Source of the DNA: an uncultured Clostridia bacterium
GTDB taxonomy: Bacteria > Bacillota > Clostridia > Christensenellales > Borkfalkiaceae
Assembly: GCA_944341075.1 (NCBI GenBank)
Contig: CALVLV010000001.1
Coordinates: forward strand, 1 to 64,000
Direction: 5' to 3'
DNA length: 64,000 nucleotides
The notes beneath the pieces are model-generated. The model did no database searches and was not told where the DNA came from. It saw nothing but the letters and a program-made list of their open reading frames with translations. The position numbers were made by a program, and so were the translations under genes. Positions 41,435 to 50,298 of this stretch are shown piece after piece. Position 1 is the stretch's first letter; each line of letters opens with the position of its first letter.

Positions 41435-43561
41435 TTAATCTTTTGCGGGCTTTGCAGCAGCCTTTGCCGACCTGCGCACGCGCGCCTTTGCTATGGTGAT
41501 GCCCTTCTTTTTTGCGGGCTGTGCCGCAGGTTCTGCGGCGGGGGCTGCGGCATTTCCGTCGGCAGCCTTTGCCTCGTCGGGCTTGGGCACATACTTGTTG
41601 TCGCTTACGGCGTCAAGCTGTTCCTGCTTTACACGGCGGCGCACACAGCGCTCCTTCTCCTTCTCTTCGTCGGTGCTCTCGTGATAGGGAACGGCGAATA
41701 TCAGCGATTCGTACGGCCTGAGTTTGAACACCAGGCGGTACGGCCTGCCGTCGCACTCCTCCCTTATTGCGGTGAGCGAATATTCGGGCTCGTCGGCGTA
41801 GGTGGAGAACACCTTTACATAGTCGCCCGAAACAGGCACACCTATCTCCATGGGGTCGCGCTCTACGGGCGCAAAGTTGCACACGAACACAAGCGCGTCG
41901 TTATAGTTCCAGGGGTTGCGCCTTATAAAGCTGAATATGTCGCGCATGTAGTCGGCGTTGTTTATCCACTCGAACACGTTTTCTTTGCCGGCGTCGTTGT
42001 AGAGCACCGTGCGGGAGGTGTAAAGGGCAAGCAGCCTGCGGTAACAGTCCATTATGTCGCGGTGGCCCGGGTCGTCGCACAGGTGCCACTGAAGTTCGCC
42101 CTTATAGTCCCACTCCGCCTCCTGGCCGAAGTCCTGGCCCATGAACAGCAGCTTTTTGCCGGGGTGGCCCATCATCATGGTATACGCCGTTTTAAGCGCG
42201 CCGAACTTATCCTGATGGCTGCCCGCCATTTTGTTGAACATAGAGCCCTTACCGTGCACCACCTCGTCGTGCGAGAGCACGAGCATGTAGTTTTCAAGGA
42301 ACACGTAGTCGAACGTGCCCGTCATCAGGTAGTGTTTATAGCGGCGGAAAACGGGGTCTTCGTTATAGTATCGGATGGTGTCGTTCATCCAGCCCATGTC
42401 CCACTTGAGGCCGAAGCCGAGGCCGTCGTTTTTGGCGGGCGCGGTGACGCCGGAGACTATGGAGCTGTCTTCCGCGATGATGAACGCCGAGGTGCGCCGG
42501 CGCAGCACGGTGTTGAGGTGGCGGAAAAATTCAAAACTTTCAAGGTTGAAGTCTGTGCCGTATTTGTTGGGGCGCCACTGTTCGCGCGCGAAGCTGTTAT
42601 ACAGCATTGCGGCTACGGCGTCTGCGCGGAGCGCGTCCACGTGGTATACGTTCACCCAGAAGAACGCCGAGGCGATGAGGAAGTTTGAAACTTCAGGCTT
42701 GCCCAGATCGAACGCCTTTGTGCCCCACTGGGGGTATTCTGCGCGCAGGGGGTCGGCGTATTCGTACAGAGGGGTGCCGTCGAACCAGTCGAGGCCGAAT
42801 TCATCCTTGGGGAAGTGCGCGGGCACCCAGTCGAGGATTACGCCTATGCCGTTTTTGTGCATGTAGTCGACAAAATACATGAAGTCTTCGGGGGAGCCGT
42901 AGCGCGCCGTGGGCGAAAAGTAGCCCGTTACCTGATAGCCCCACGAGCCGTCGAAGGGATATTCGCATATGCCCATCAGCTCTACATGCGTATAGCCCAT
43001 GTATTTTACGTATTCGCACAGCTCGTGCGCAAGGCGGCGGTAGTCTAAAAACTTATCTTCGTCCCACCACTTGTCCCAGTCCTTCTTCCAGCTGCCAAGG
43101 TGCACCTCGTACACGGCCATGGGCTTTTCAAGGAAGTTTTCCTGCTTTTTCTGCTCCCTCCACTCGCTGTCGCCCCACTCGTATTTTGTAAGGTCGGCAA
43201 CCACCGAGGCGTTTGCCGGGCGCAGTTCGCTGCGGTAGGCGTAGGGGTCGGCCTTCATTACCTCCGACCCGTCGGCGCGGACGATGAGGTATTTATACTT
43301 TACCCCCTCGCACATGCCGGGCACGAACAGTTCCCATATGCAGTCGTCCACCTTTTCCATGTTGTCGCGCCAGGGAGTCCAGCCGTTGCCGTCCGAAACG
43401 ACGCACACCGCGCGCGCCGAGGGCGCCCAGAGCACGAAGTGAACGCCGCGTACGCCGTCCTCTTCAACGATGTGCGCGCCCATCTTGTTGTACAGCTCGT
43501 AATGAACGCCGTGGTGGAAATAGTATCTGTCCAAATCGGTAAAGAATCTTTTGACCATCAT
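41435..43561 (-). CDS. glgB: 1,4-alpha-glucan branching enzyme
   Basis: A 708-residue GH13 enzyme that introduces alpha-1,6 branches into glycogen. An N-terminal CBM48-type domain is followed by the barrel, with region I DWVPAHF, region II DALRADAVAAM (nucleophile aspartate), region III IAEDSS (acid/base glutamate) and region IV LSHDEVVHGKGSM. The all-beta C-terminal domain ends near residue 635. About 70 extra residues follow: a charged stretch (EKEKERCVRRRVKQEQ) and an Ala/Pro/Lys-rich tail (PAAEPAAQPAKKKG ... AKAAAKPAKD) resembling nucleic-acid- or envelope-interacting tails, not normal for GlgB. GAGGAAA precedes the start. Confidence 0.95.
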   Translation of the reverse strand: MMVKRFFTDLDRYYFHHGVHYELYNKMGAHIVEEDGVRGVHFVLWAPSARAVCVVSDGNGWTPWRDNMEKVDDCIWELFVPGMCEGVKYKYLIVRADGSEVMKADPYAYRSELRPANASVVADLTKYEWGDSEWREQKKQENFLEKPMAVYEVHLGSWKKDWDKWWDEDKFLDYRRLAHELCEYVKYMGYTHVELMGICEYPFDGSWGYQVTGYFSPTARYGSPEDFMYFVDYMHKNGIGVILDWVPAHFPKDEFGLDWFDGTPLYEYADPLRAEYPQWGTKAFDLGKPEVSNFLIASAFFWVNVYHVDALRADAVAAMLYNSFAREQWRPNKYGTDFNLESFEFFRHLNTVLRRRTSAFIIAEDSSIVSGVTAPAKNDGLGFGLKWDMGWMNDTIRYYNEDPVFRRYKHYLMTGTFDYVFLENYMLVLSHDEVVHGKGSMFNKMAGSHQDKFGALKTAYTMMMGHPGKKLLFMGQDFGQEAEWDYKGELQWHLCDDPGHRDIMDCYRRLLALYTSRTVLYNDAGKENVFEWINNADYMRDIFSFIRRNPWNYNDALVFVCNFAPVERDPMEIGVPVSGDYVKVFSTYADEPEYSLTAIREECDGRPYRLVFKLRPYESLIFAVPYHESTDEEKEKERCVRRRVKQEQLDAVSDNKYVPKPDEAKAADGNAAAPAAEPAAQPAKKKGITIAKARVRRSAKAAAKPAKD

Positions 43562-43709
43562 TTTCCTCTTTAAAATTATTTTATTTTAAGGTACGCCCTG
43601 CGGGCGCGCCATTTTGACGTATTCTGCATTATTTGCGGCATATTGCGGGGGCAATTTGCTAAGTTATGAGTTTGCCTGCGGCAAACGCGGTAAATGCACG
43701 CTCTATGTA

Positions 43710-44413
43710 GCACAATCCCTCAGACCAAACCATTGATTTGGCCAGCTCCCTTTATACAAGGGAGCCCATACTGCGGAATAGATTTCTCCGCGCGGGCTTC
43801 GCCCTTGGTCGTAAGGAGCGAAGCGACGGAATAGCTATTGTTCGCCGTAGGCGCAATAGCGTCAATGACAATTATTTTTTATAATAAACGTTTCAAGCAA
43901 GGCTTTCCGCAGGAAAATTTAGCGAGCCGGCGCGAGCGTTAAAAACTTTACAAGGAATAAATTTTTTGCAATAGCAAATTTAAAATACTTACGCCGAAAA
44001 AATGCAAGGACGAGCAACACACTTCTGCAAACAGCACACACGCGCTGTTTGCGTGTTGCGAGATGAGCGAGGATAAATGTAAACCCGAGCGGTGACCGAA
44101 TGCGGCGGCAATACGCCGCTCGCCGCATGAGAAAAATTTACTTTCGCCGTTAAGCATTTTTACGACTTACCGTAAACCTCACGGCGGAAGATTTTTGCGT
44201 AGCAAAAAGATTTCGCGTGAACTCAAACAATTAACGTTTCAAGCAAGGTTCCCTTGCGCAGAAAGACCCTATTTGCTGCGGTCAGCAGGCTCACCAAAGA
44301 GGGAATGACTGCAATTATATAATAAGTGAGCACTTAAAAATTGCAGTCAGGGGGAGCTGGCTCCCCTAAATCACGAAGATTTTTTGCTGTCACCAAGCAA
44401 AAAATCTGTGAGC
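43710..44413. repeat. repeat mosaic between glgB and the GH13 gene
   Basis: From left: a type-C unit (about 43713-43770), a type-D unit (about 43775-43880), the middle module of the type-A family (about 44010-44130, with AAACAGCACACACGCGCTGTTTG), the 36133-like module complemented (44130-44226), and a type-A-like stop-anchored hairpin (about 44375-44408, arms AGATTTTTTGC and GCAAAAAATCT) ending three bases from the GH13 stop. No gene is supported; short frames here are repeat-derived. Confidence 0.7.
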
Positions 44414-44416
44414 TTT

Positions 44417-46480
44417 TTAAAGAAACATACTCATCTGCTGCGAATGGCCCCTTCCGCCGAACTTGCCGCTGAATATGCACACAGACTTTGCAGGCATGGC
44501 AAGGTGCAGCCTGCCGTACTTTACCCTGTATTCTTCGCCGGCGGGCATCTCTGCGGCGGTGCTCACCTCAAGCTTCATCTTGTCGGATGCAGGCACGCCC
44601 GCCTCCCACACGGGGACGGACAGCTTTATTTCGCTGTCGGCGACGTTTACCACCGTGACGACGCAGTCTTCGCTGTCAAAACGCGCATAGGCTATAAAAC
44701 CGTGGCCGGCATCCAGCTTTTTGAGCGAACCCATTTTAAGGCAGTGCACGCGCCGCCTTAAGGCTGTGAGCTGTTTGTGGAAATCTATAAGCGACTTATC
44801 TTCCTGCCCCCACGGGTAGGTGCGGCGGCTGTCGGGATCAGTCCAGCCCACCTGGCCTGCCTCGTCGGCGTAATATATGCCGGGGCTTCCGGGCCATGTC
44901 ATCTGAATGGCTACGGCAAGTTTGAACACGCGCTTATCTGTGCCCTCGCCCGCGGCTTGCGCGCCCATGGTCTGAGTTCTGCCCACCACGCGATTGGTGC
45001 GCGTTAAAAAGCGGGAGTGATCGTGATTGGAAAGCTGGTTGAGCGCCGAGTCCAGCGCGGGACGGGGAAAACGGCTCATGCCCCTGAACATGCTGTCGAA
45101 GAAGTAGTTGCCGTCGCCGAGAAGCCTGTCATCGCGGCTGTCGGAGTGCTTTTCCATGCCCGTAAGAAACCATGTGACAGGTTCCATGAAGGCGTCGTAA
45201 TTCATTACCGTGTCCCACTGCTTGCCGTCGAACCAGTCGGCGGGGTCGCCGTAGTGTTCGGCAAATATAAACGTCTGCGGGTTGGCCTTGCGCACCCTTT
45301 TGCGGAACTTTGCCCAGAACCAGTGGTTGAACAGCGGGCTGTGACCCAGGTCGGCGGCCACGTCCAGCCGCCAGCCGTCTACGTTGTACGGCTCCGACAC
45401 CCACTTTTCGCCTATCTTCATTATATTTTCTATCAGTTCGGGCGACTGCTCGTAGTTGAGCTTGGGCAGCGTGTCGTGCCCCCACCAGCCCTCGTAGTCG
45501 GAATAGTTTTCGTTGGGCCTGTCGAACTTGAAATAGTCGCGGTAGGGGCTGATGACCGACTGATAGGCGCCGTCTTCATACCCCTCTTTGTTGAGGTATA
45601 TGCCCTCCCTGTCCAGCCACTTGTTGAACGAGCCGCAGTGGTTGAAAACGCCGTCTATTATTATCTTCATGCCGCGGCGGTGCACTTCCTTTACAAGGCC
45701 GGCAAAATATTGGTTGCTCTTTTCAAGGTTGACGCGCGAGGTCACGCGCTTTATATACCTGCGCGCAAAGCCGTCGTGCTTTTCCCAGTCGGCCATGGCG
45801 TAGGGCTCGTCCTCCTCTATCACGGCAAGGTGCGGGTCGATATACTCGTAGTCCTGCGTGTCGTACTTATGGTTGGAGGGGGAGACGAAGATGGGGTTGA
45901 AGTATATGGCGTCTACGCCCAGATCCTGCAGGTAGTCAAGCTTTTTCATGACGCCCTGAAGGTCGCCGCCGTAAAAGTTGGCTACGTCGAACCCCTCCGG
46001 GGGCTGCCCCCAGTATTTTACCCTGCGGCTGTGCTGCTGAATGTAGTAATATTCGTTGTCCTGCACGTCGTTAGAGGGGTCGCCGTTGCAGAACCTGTCC
46101 ACAAATATCTGGTATACCACCGCGCCCTTTGCCCAATCGGGCACCTTGAAACCGGGAATGAACGAAAAGTTGTACTCCGCCTGGTTGTTTTCCACCCAGC
46201 CCAGCTTGTTGTAGCACACCTTGTCGTCTTCGTCGTATATTACGAAATAGTAGTTCACCGGGTCGTCTGTACAGCTTATCTGCACGCTGTACCAGTCGAA
46301 CGTGCCGTCGGTGCGCTCCTTTGCCATCTCCTTTTTCAGGCCGTTTATAACGGCATACGCCCTTAAAACGTCGCCCGCAAGGGTGCGCAGCCTTATTGTT
46401 ACTTTATCGCCCTTTACGGGCTCGTACGGGGTGCGGTAGCACTCCGTTTCGTCGCTGAACAGCGCCATTCTGTTTATCAT
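44417..46480 (-). CDS. GH13 alpha-glycosidase (cyclomaltodextrinase/neopullulanase type)
   Basis: A 687-residue alpha-glucan hydrolase. An N-terminal starch-binding beta domain (about 1-115) is followed by the barrel starting GAVVYQIFVDRFCNGD. Catalytic regions are DGVFNHCG (I), GWRLDVAADLG (II, nucleophile D), FIFAEHYGD (III, acid/base E) and LSNHDHSRF (IV). No signal peptide is present, so it should act in the cytoplasm on maltodextrins or cyclodextrins. It lies next to glgB but is separated by a long repeat mosaic and has its own promoter. The last 15 residues (GGRGHSQQMSMFL) are unusual. Confidence 0.9.
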   Translation of the reverse strand: MINRMALFSDETECYRTPYEPVKGDKVTIRLRTLAGDVLRAYAVINGLKKEMAKERTDGTFDWYSVQISCTDDPVNYYFVIYDEDDKVCYNKLGWVENNQAEYNFSFIPGFKVPDWAKGAVVYQIFVDRFCNGDPSNDVQDNEYYYIQQHSRRVKYWGQPPEGFDVANFYGGDLQGVMKKLDYLQDLGVDAIYFNPIFVSPSNHKYDTQDYEYIDPHLAVIEEDEPYAMADWEKHDGFARRYIKRVTSRVNLEKSNQYFAGLVKEVHRRGMKIIIDGVFNHCGSFNKWLDREGIYLNKEGYEDGAYQSVISPYRDYFKFDRPNENYSDYEGWWGHDTLPKLNYEQSPELIENIMKIGEKWVSEPYNVDGWRLDVAADLGHSPLFNHWFWAKFRKRVRKANPQTFIFAEHYGDPADWFDGKQWDTVMNYDAFMEPVTWFLTGMEKHSDSRDDRLLGDGNYFFDSMFRGMSRFPRPALDSALNQLSNHDHSRFLTRTNRVVGRTQTMGAQAAGEGTDKRVFKLAVAIQMTWPGSPGIYYADEAGQVGWTDPDSRRTYPWGQEDKSLIDFHKQLTALRRRVHCLKMGSLKKLDAGHGFIAYARFDSEDCVVTVVNVADSEIKLSVPVWEAGVPASDKMKLEVSTAAEMPAGEEYRVKYGRLHLAMPAKSVCIFSGKFGGRGHSQQMSMFL

Positions 46481-46550
46481 CGCGTCCGTCCTTCACGTCT
46501 GCCGCACTGCACGGCGGCGCTGACAGTTGATATGTATAATTCCGATATAA

Positions 46551-46579
46551 ATTTTACCATATGCGGGCGGCAAAGTCAA
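46551..46579 (-). promoter_or_regulatory. promoter of the GH13 gene
   Basis: TTGACT (46574-46579) and TAAAAT (46551-46556) are 17 bp apart on the minus strand, with a leader of about 65 bases to the GH13 start. Confidence 0.75.
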
Positions 46580-46612
46580 TACGCAAATTTGCCGCAAAAC
46601 GGGCTTATATTG

Positions 46613-46650
46613 CAAAAATATGGCGCCGCCGCGCCATGGCGCGGCGGCGC
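46613..46650 (-). terminator. terminator after the GT39-like gene
   Basis: A 14-bp perfect palindrome of GCGCCGCCGCGCCA/TGGCGCGGCGGCGC is followed on the minus strand by CATATTTTTGC. It lies about 28 bases after the stop at 46678. Confidence 0.7.
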
Positions 46651-46677
46651 GCAAAAATTATGCCGTGCGGCAACGAT

Positions 46678-48429
46678 TCACAGTATATCGCCGCCCGTTC
46701 CGCCATACTCCCGCCCGAGCGCCAGAAGGCACAGTTCAAGGCGGTTGGGATCTAAATTGTTCCTTATATAGTCGTATTCCAAAGACATGACGTATTCGTA
46801 CTTTGCAAGCGGCTTGCCCTCGGCATGCTCTTCGCGCCAATACCTCTCCTCGGTGACGACAAAGTCGGCTTCGCCGTTTATGACATAGCTCTCCTGTCCT
46901 TCGTACAGTTCAGGATAGCTTTCGCGCGAGATCAGATTCTGTGCAAAATAATAAAATTCCGGCGTCTGATCGAGGGCGGTATAGAAGCCGCGGTCGAATA
47001 TTTTATAGCTGAGCAGGCTGCCCTGCGGATTGGGACTGTTTTTTATTGCCTGCGCCGCGGCAAACTGGGGGTAATACGAGCGGGAATTGAGCAGATCGAG
47101 CGTATTGTTGCCGAAGATAAGGCACAAACCCGCCATAACGGCAAACACGACTGCAAGCACGCGCACCCTTATGCCGCCGCCCACTACCGACTTTACGCGC
47201 GCGAAGGCCGCGGCCGAACGTGCCTGCATGCTGTCCAGTGCCGCGGCATACCTATCGGCAATTTTTACACCCTTATGCCTGCGGCCGTTGAACAGCGCCG
47301 CAACGCCCGCGCATAACCTGGGCAGGCAGTATGCGCCGCCGGCAATGCCGAGGGGCATGAACGCCGCCATTACAAGGTGATAATAGCCTATATCGCCCAA
47401 CACTATACACTGAACAATGAAGGTGAATACGAGGATGACGATATAATATATCTTACAGCGCCTGCCCTCCGCCCCAGAGGGGAACGCCACGGACAGCGCA
47501 TATACTACGCCGAATATTACAAACAGATATAAGAAGGGGTTGAGCACTACCTCTAACAGGGCGCCGAAGAAGCCGACGATTTTTTGCACTAAGCCGCCGT
47601 CGCCCGCGTACCCAAACAAATTGATGCCTATATATACGCGAAGCATGTCGCCGAACGCGCCGTTTACGCACAGGTATATCACCCACGGCAGGCCGACTGC
47701 GGCAAACGCGCCTATAAAGGCGCCCGCACAGGCAAAGCCCCCGCCCGGTTTACGCCTTAAGCAGTATTCAACGAACACGCATACGGCAAACGCGGCATAA
47801 AATGCCAGCATGGAATATTTTACCCAGAGTATACACGCCGCACACGCCCCGCATATTGCGGACTGCGCGTAAGTTACGCCCTTACCCGACGCGGCCGCCT
47901 TTAAAAAGACGTATACGCCGTAGGCTATGAGCGGAAGGCAGTACTCTTCAGCCTCGCCGCCTCCGCACCAGAAAGCGCGGCAGGTAAAGTATACCGCGGC
48001 CGCAAGCACGGTGCCTGCCACGGCGCCCCTGTATGTGAGCCACAGCCTGAGAATTTTATATGAAATATACAAAAACGCCGCGCCGCACAGCACCTCCGCA
48101 ACATATATAACGTGCAATTGGGTGCCGCATATGGCGTAATTAAGGGCAAACAGCATGTATAGCAACACGCCCTTTTGCTCGAACAGGTCTTTATACGGCA
48201 CAAGCCCGTCCGCAATGCCGTGACCGACGGTAAGAAACCAGTTTACGTCGTTGCCATCATGAAAGGCATATATAAACGAGCACTTTGAAACTATGGTGAC
48301 GCACACAAACGCGAGCAGCAGGCACAGCGCCGCAACAAAAACGCATGCAAGGCAGGACGAACGGTCGTAAAAAGGCACACCATTGTTTTTTACGCCGTCT
48401 GCACGCGGAGACGCATTGACATTTTTCAT
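46678..48429 (-). CDS. multi-pass membrane glycosyltransferase (GT39/GT-C type)
   Basis: A 583-residue integral membrane protein with about ten or eleven hydrophobic segments in the first 450 residues and a C-terminal soluble part (about 470-583). The first external loop carries HDGNDVNWFLTVGHGIADGL followed by VPYKDLFEQKG, the layout of GT-C transferases that use polyprenyl-phosphate sugars. The ATG at 48429 follows AAGGGGG and overlaps the GT2 stop (ATGA), so it is coupled to the GT2 gene. A donor sugar or acceptor cannot be assigned. The C-terminal GEADFVVTEERYW segment is typical of the periplasmic domain in this family. Confidence 0.75.
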   Translation of the reverse strand: MKNVNASPRADGVKNNGVPFYDRSSCLACVFVAALCLLLAFVCVTIVSKCSFIYAFHDGNDVNWFLTVGHGIADGLVPYKDLFEQKGVLLYMLFALNYAICGTQLHVIYVAEVLCGAAFLYISYKILRLWLTYRGAVAGTVLAAAVYFTCRAFWCGGGEAEEYCLPLIAYGVYVFLKAAASGKGVTYAQSAICGACAACILWVKYSMLAFYAAFAVCVFVEYCLRRKPGGGFACAGAFIGAFAAVGLPWVIYLCVNGAFGDMLRVYIGINLFGYAGDGGLVQKIVGFFGALLEVVLNPFLYLFVIFGVVYALSVAFPSGAEGRRCKIYYIVILVFTFIVQCIVLGDIGYYHLVMAAFMPLGIAGGAYCLPRLCAGVAALFNGRRHKGVKIADRYAAALDSMQARSAAAFARVKSVVGGGIRVRVLAVVFAVMAGLCLIFGNNTLDLLNSRSYYPQFAAAQAIKNSPNPQGSLLSYKIFDRGFYTALDQTPEFYYFAQNLISRESYPELYEGQESYVINGEADFVVTEERYWREEHAEGKPLAKYEYVMSLEYDYIRNNLDPNRLELCLLALGREYGGTGGDIL

Positions 48430-49829
48430 GCCGCACCCCCTTCTGCCATAATGGCAAAGGCGGGCGCATATAGGCAAATTAATACATTTTCAGCGCGTCT
48501 GCGGGCAGGTTCAGTCGGAGAGCGTGTTACCCCCCCTTTTGACACGATCTGTTTATAGTCAAAGGCTTTATCGTGCGGGATTGGCTTCCAGCGCACGCGC
48601 ATGAACAGCGACACAAGGCTGATGGGTACGTTTACAAGGTCGAACCAGAAAAAGGTGAACACATACAGCACCTTTTTGGCGGGCGAGCAGTGGATGCGCT
48701 TTCTTTCGCGTATCATTACCACGGCGGCCTGCAGCGTAAAGCCGAGGTATGCAAGCGCCGCCGCTATGAGTATCTGCTTATAGAAGTCCCACCCGGATAC
48801 GGCGTCGAGCGCGTCGTTTACGGCCGTACCGGCTATAATGCCCGCAACCAGCCCCGCCACTGCGGAGATGATGGAGAGCACCGCGGCATACAGCCCGCCG
48901 GGAAACATATACCAGAACATATCATAGTTTGTCCATGCTTCGGCGGCCTTTTTGCGCGTGAATATGCCTTTTAAATTCATCCAGCCATGCTTTAAAAACA
49001 CGAACAGCCTGCCCTTTGCCCAGCGCAGGCGCTGGCGGAACATGACCTTGAAATTTGTGGGCTGCTCGTCAAAGAACTCGGCGTCTTCACAGAAAGCTAT
49101 GCGCCTGCCTTGCGCGGCGATGTTCCGGGTAAGTTCAGTATCTTCGGTCAGTTCGGTAAAATTCCAGCCGTCCTTTAAAAGCGGGCTTTTTATGCAATAG
49201 CCCGTGCCTGCAATGTGCGTGCATAGGCCCATGAGCTGGCGGGGGCGGTGATAGCTTACAGTACTGCGGTAAAAGTGTATGCCGTAGGCTGCCGAGATGA
49301 AGTTAGTGTCAAAGTTCTTTGTATTGCGGTATGTAGTAACTATGTCGGCATCCGTATCAAAGGCGTTGTTCATCTTTTCAAACCAGTCCGGGGCGAGCAC
49401 GTTGTCGGCGTCGAAAAAGGCAAAGCCTTCAAAACTGCATATATCGTAGTCGACGCGGATATGTTCGAACAGCCACTTGAGCGCATAGCCCTTGCGGGCG
49501 AAGTTGGGGTCGCTGTTGAACCGCTCGTATACCACGCAGCCCATGCCGCGGCAAATCTGGGCAGTTTTGTCGCTGCAGCTGTCCGCGCACACGAACACAG
49601 TTATTTTATCTGCGGGGTAAGTCTGATTTTTTATGCTTTCTATAAGCTTGCCTATAACCTTTTCCTCGTTGCGGGCGGTAACTACCACCGCATAGCGGTG
49701 CTTTTTTGCGGCGGGGGCAAACTTTATTTTGGGGGAGAACACGCCGATAAGCAGATAGACCACCTGATACGCCGTGAAAACCGTGGCTATTGTTGTCAGC
49801 ACGGAAATTACCGTATTTAAAACCTGCAT
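48426..49829 (-). CDS. processive-type family 2 glycosyltransferase, membrane-bound
   Basis: A 467-residue protein with one N-terminal and about three C-terminal transmembrane segments around a GT-A domain (about 45-300). Catalytic features are VVVTARNEEKVIG, the metal-binding AFFDADNVL (DxD-like), LTEDTELTRN (catalytic aspartate region) and FRQRLRWAKGR (QxxRW), as in polysaccharide synthases such as IcaA or cellulose synthase. It probably extends a surface or membrane glycan. First gene of a two-gene unit with the GT39-like gene, which overlaps it by four bases. Confidence 0.85.
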   Translation of the reverse strand: MQVLNTVISVLTTIATVFTAYQVVYLLIGVFSPKIKFAPAAKKHRYAVVVTARNEEKVIGKLIESIKNQTYPADKITVFVCADSCSDKTAQICRGMGCVVYERFNSDPNFARKGYALKWLFEHIRVDYDICSFEGFAFFDADNVLAPDWFEKMNNAFDTDADIVTTYRNTKNFDTNFISAAYGIHFYRSTVSYHRPRQLMGLCTHIAGTGYCIKSPLLKDGWNFTELTEDTELTRNIAAQGRRIAFCEDAEFFDEQPTNFKVMFRQRLRWAKGRLFVFLKHGWMNLKGIFTRKKAAEAWTNYDMFWYMFPGGLYAAVLSIISAVAGLVAGIIAGTAVNDALDAVSGWDFYKQILIAAALAYLGFTLQAAVVMIRERKRIHCSPAKKVLYVFTFFWFDLVNVPISLVSLFMRVRWKPIPHDKAFDYKQIVSKGGVTRSPTEPARRRAENVLICLYAPAFAIMAEGGAA

Positions 49830-49884
49830 TGTAAGCTCTCTTCAGTTTTTTGCGCGGCAAAACGCGCGCGATAGCACGGATATA

Positions 49885-49914
49885 ATTATAGTATAATACC
49901 CGCCGCCTTGTCAA
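49885..49914 (-). promoter_or_regulatory. promoter of the GT2-GT39 unit
   Basis: TTGACA (49909-49914) and TATAAT (49885-49890), both perfect, with an 18-bp spacer. Predicted start about 50 bases before the GT2 ATG. Confidence 0.8.
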
Positions 49915-49964
49915 CAAAGGCGACGGGTAGCGGAGCGCATGAAAAGTGTATAATTTAGCGACAT

Positions 49965-50248
49965 TGTCATTTCGACCGGGCGTAGCGAGCGGAAAAATCT
50001 ATTCCGCATTGCAGGCTCCCTTTACACAAGGGAGCTGGCAGTGGAACTGACTGAGGGATTGTCATATTACTACGGCGCTTTGCGCCTACAATCCCCCCTT
50101 AATCCCCCCCCCTTTACACAAGGGGGGCACGGTGTGGGGTATCCCATTTACACAGGGGGGGGGGACTTGTCCGCTTATTGCTCATACAGCCTTTTTTACT
50201 CATCGGCAAAAGCCTATTACTGAATCCCCGGACTATCCGGGGGTTTTC
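49965..50248. repeat. type-C/D repeats and C-rich tract
   Basis: A type-D unit (GTCATTTCGACCGGGCGTAG..., about 49968-50005) is joined to an inverted type-C unit (GCAGGCTCCCTTTACACAAG ... CTGACTGAGGGATTGTCAT, 50010-50065), then runs of CCCCCC and GGGGGG around TTTACACAAGG. The end (50226-50248) is a CCCCGGA-CTAT-CCGGGG hairpin followed by TTTTCTT, terminator-like on the plus strand. No gene is supported in this 470-base gap. Confidence 0.65.
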
Positions 50249-50255
50249 TTTATAC

Positions 50256-50287
50256 AAAAAGCCGCGCGGCGAACCGCGCGGCTTTTT
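50256..50287 (-). terminator. terminator of the flippase-GT4 unit
   Basis: AAAAAGCCGCGCGG with CCGCGCGGCTTTTT, a 14-bp perfect stem around TTCG. T-rich on the minus strand, 12 bases after the GT4 stop. Confidence 0.92.
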
Positions 50288-50298
50288 ATGTGACTGCT

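Noticed and set aside
45017-46366. 449-codon plus-strand frame
   Set aside because: Antisense shadow of the GH13 gene, whose catalytic regions are intact.
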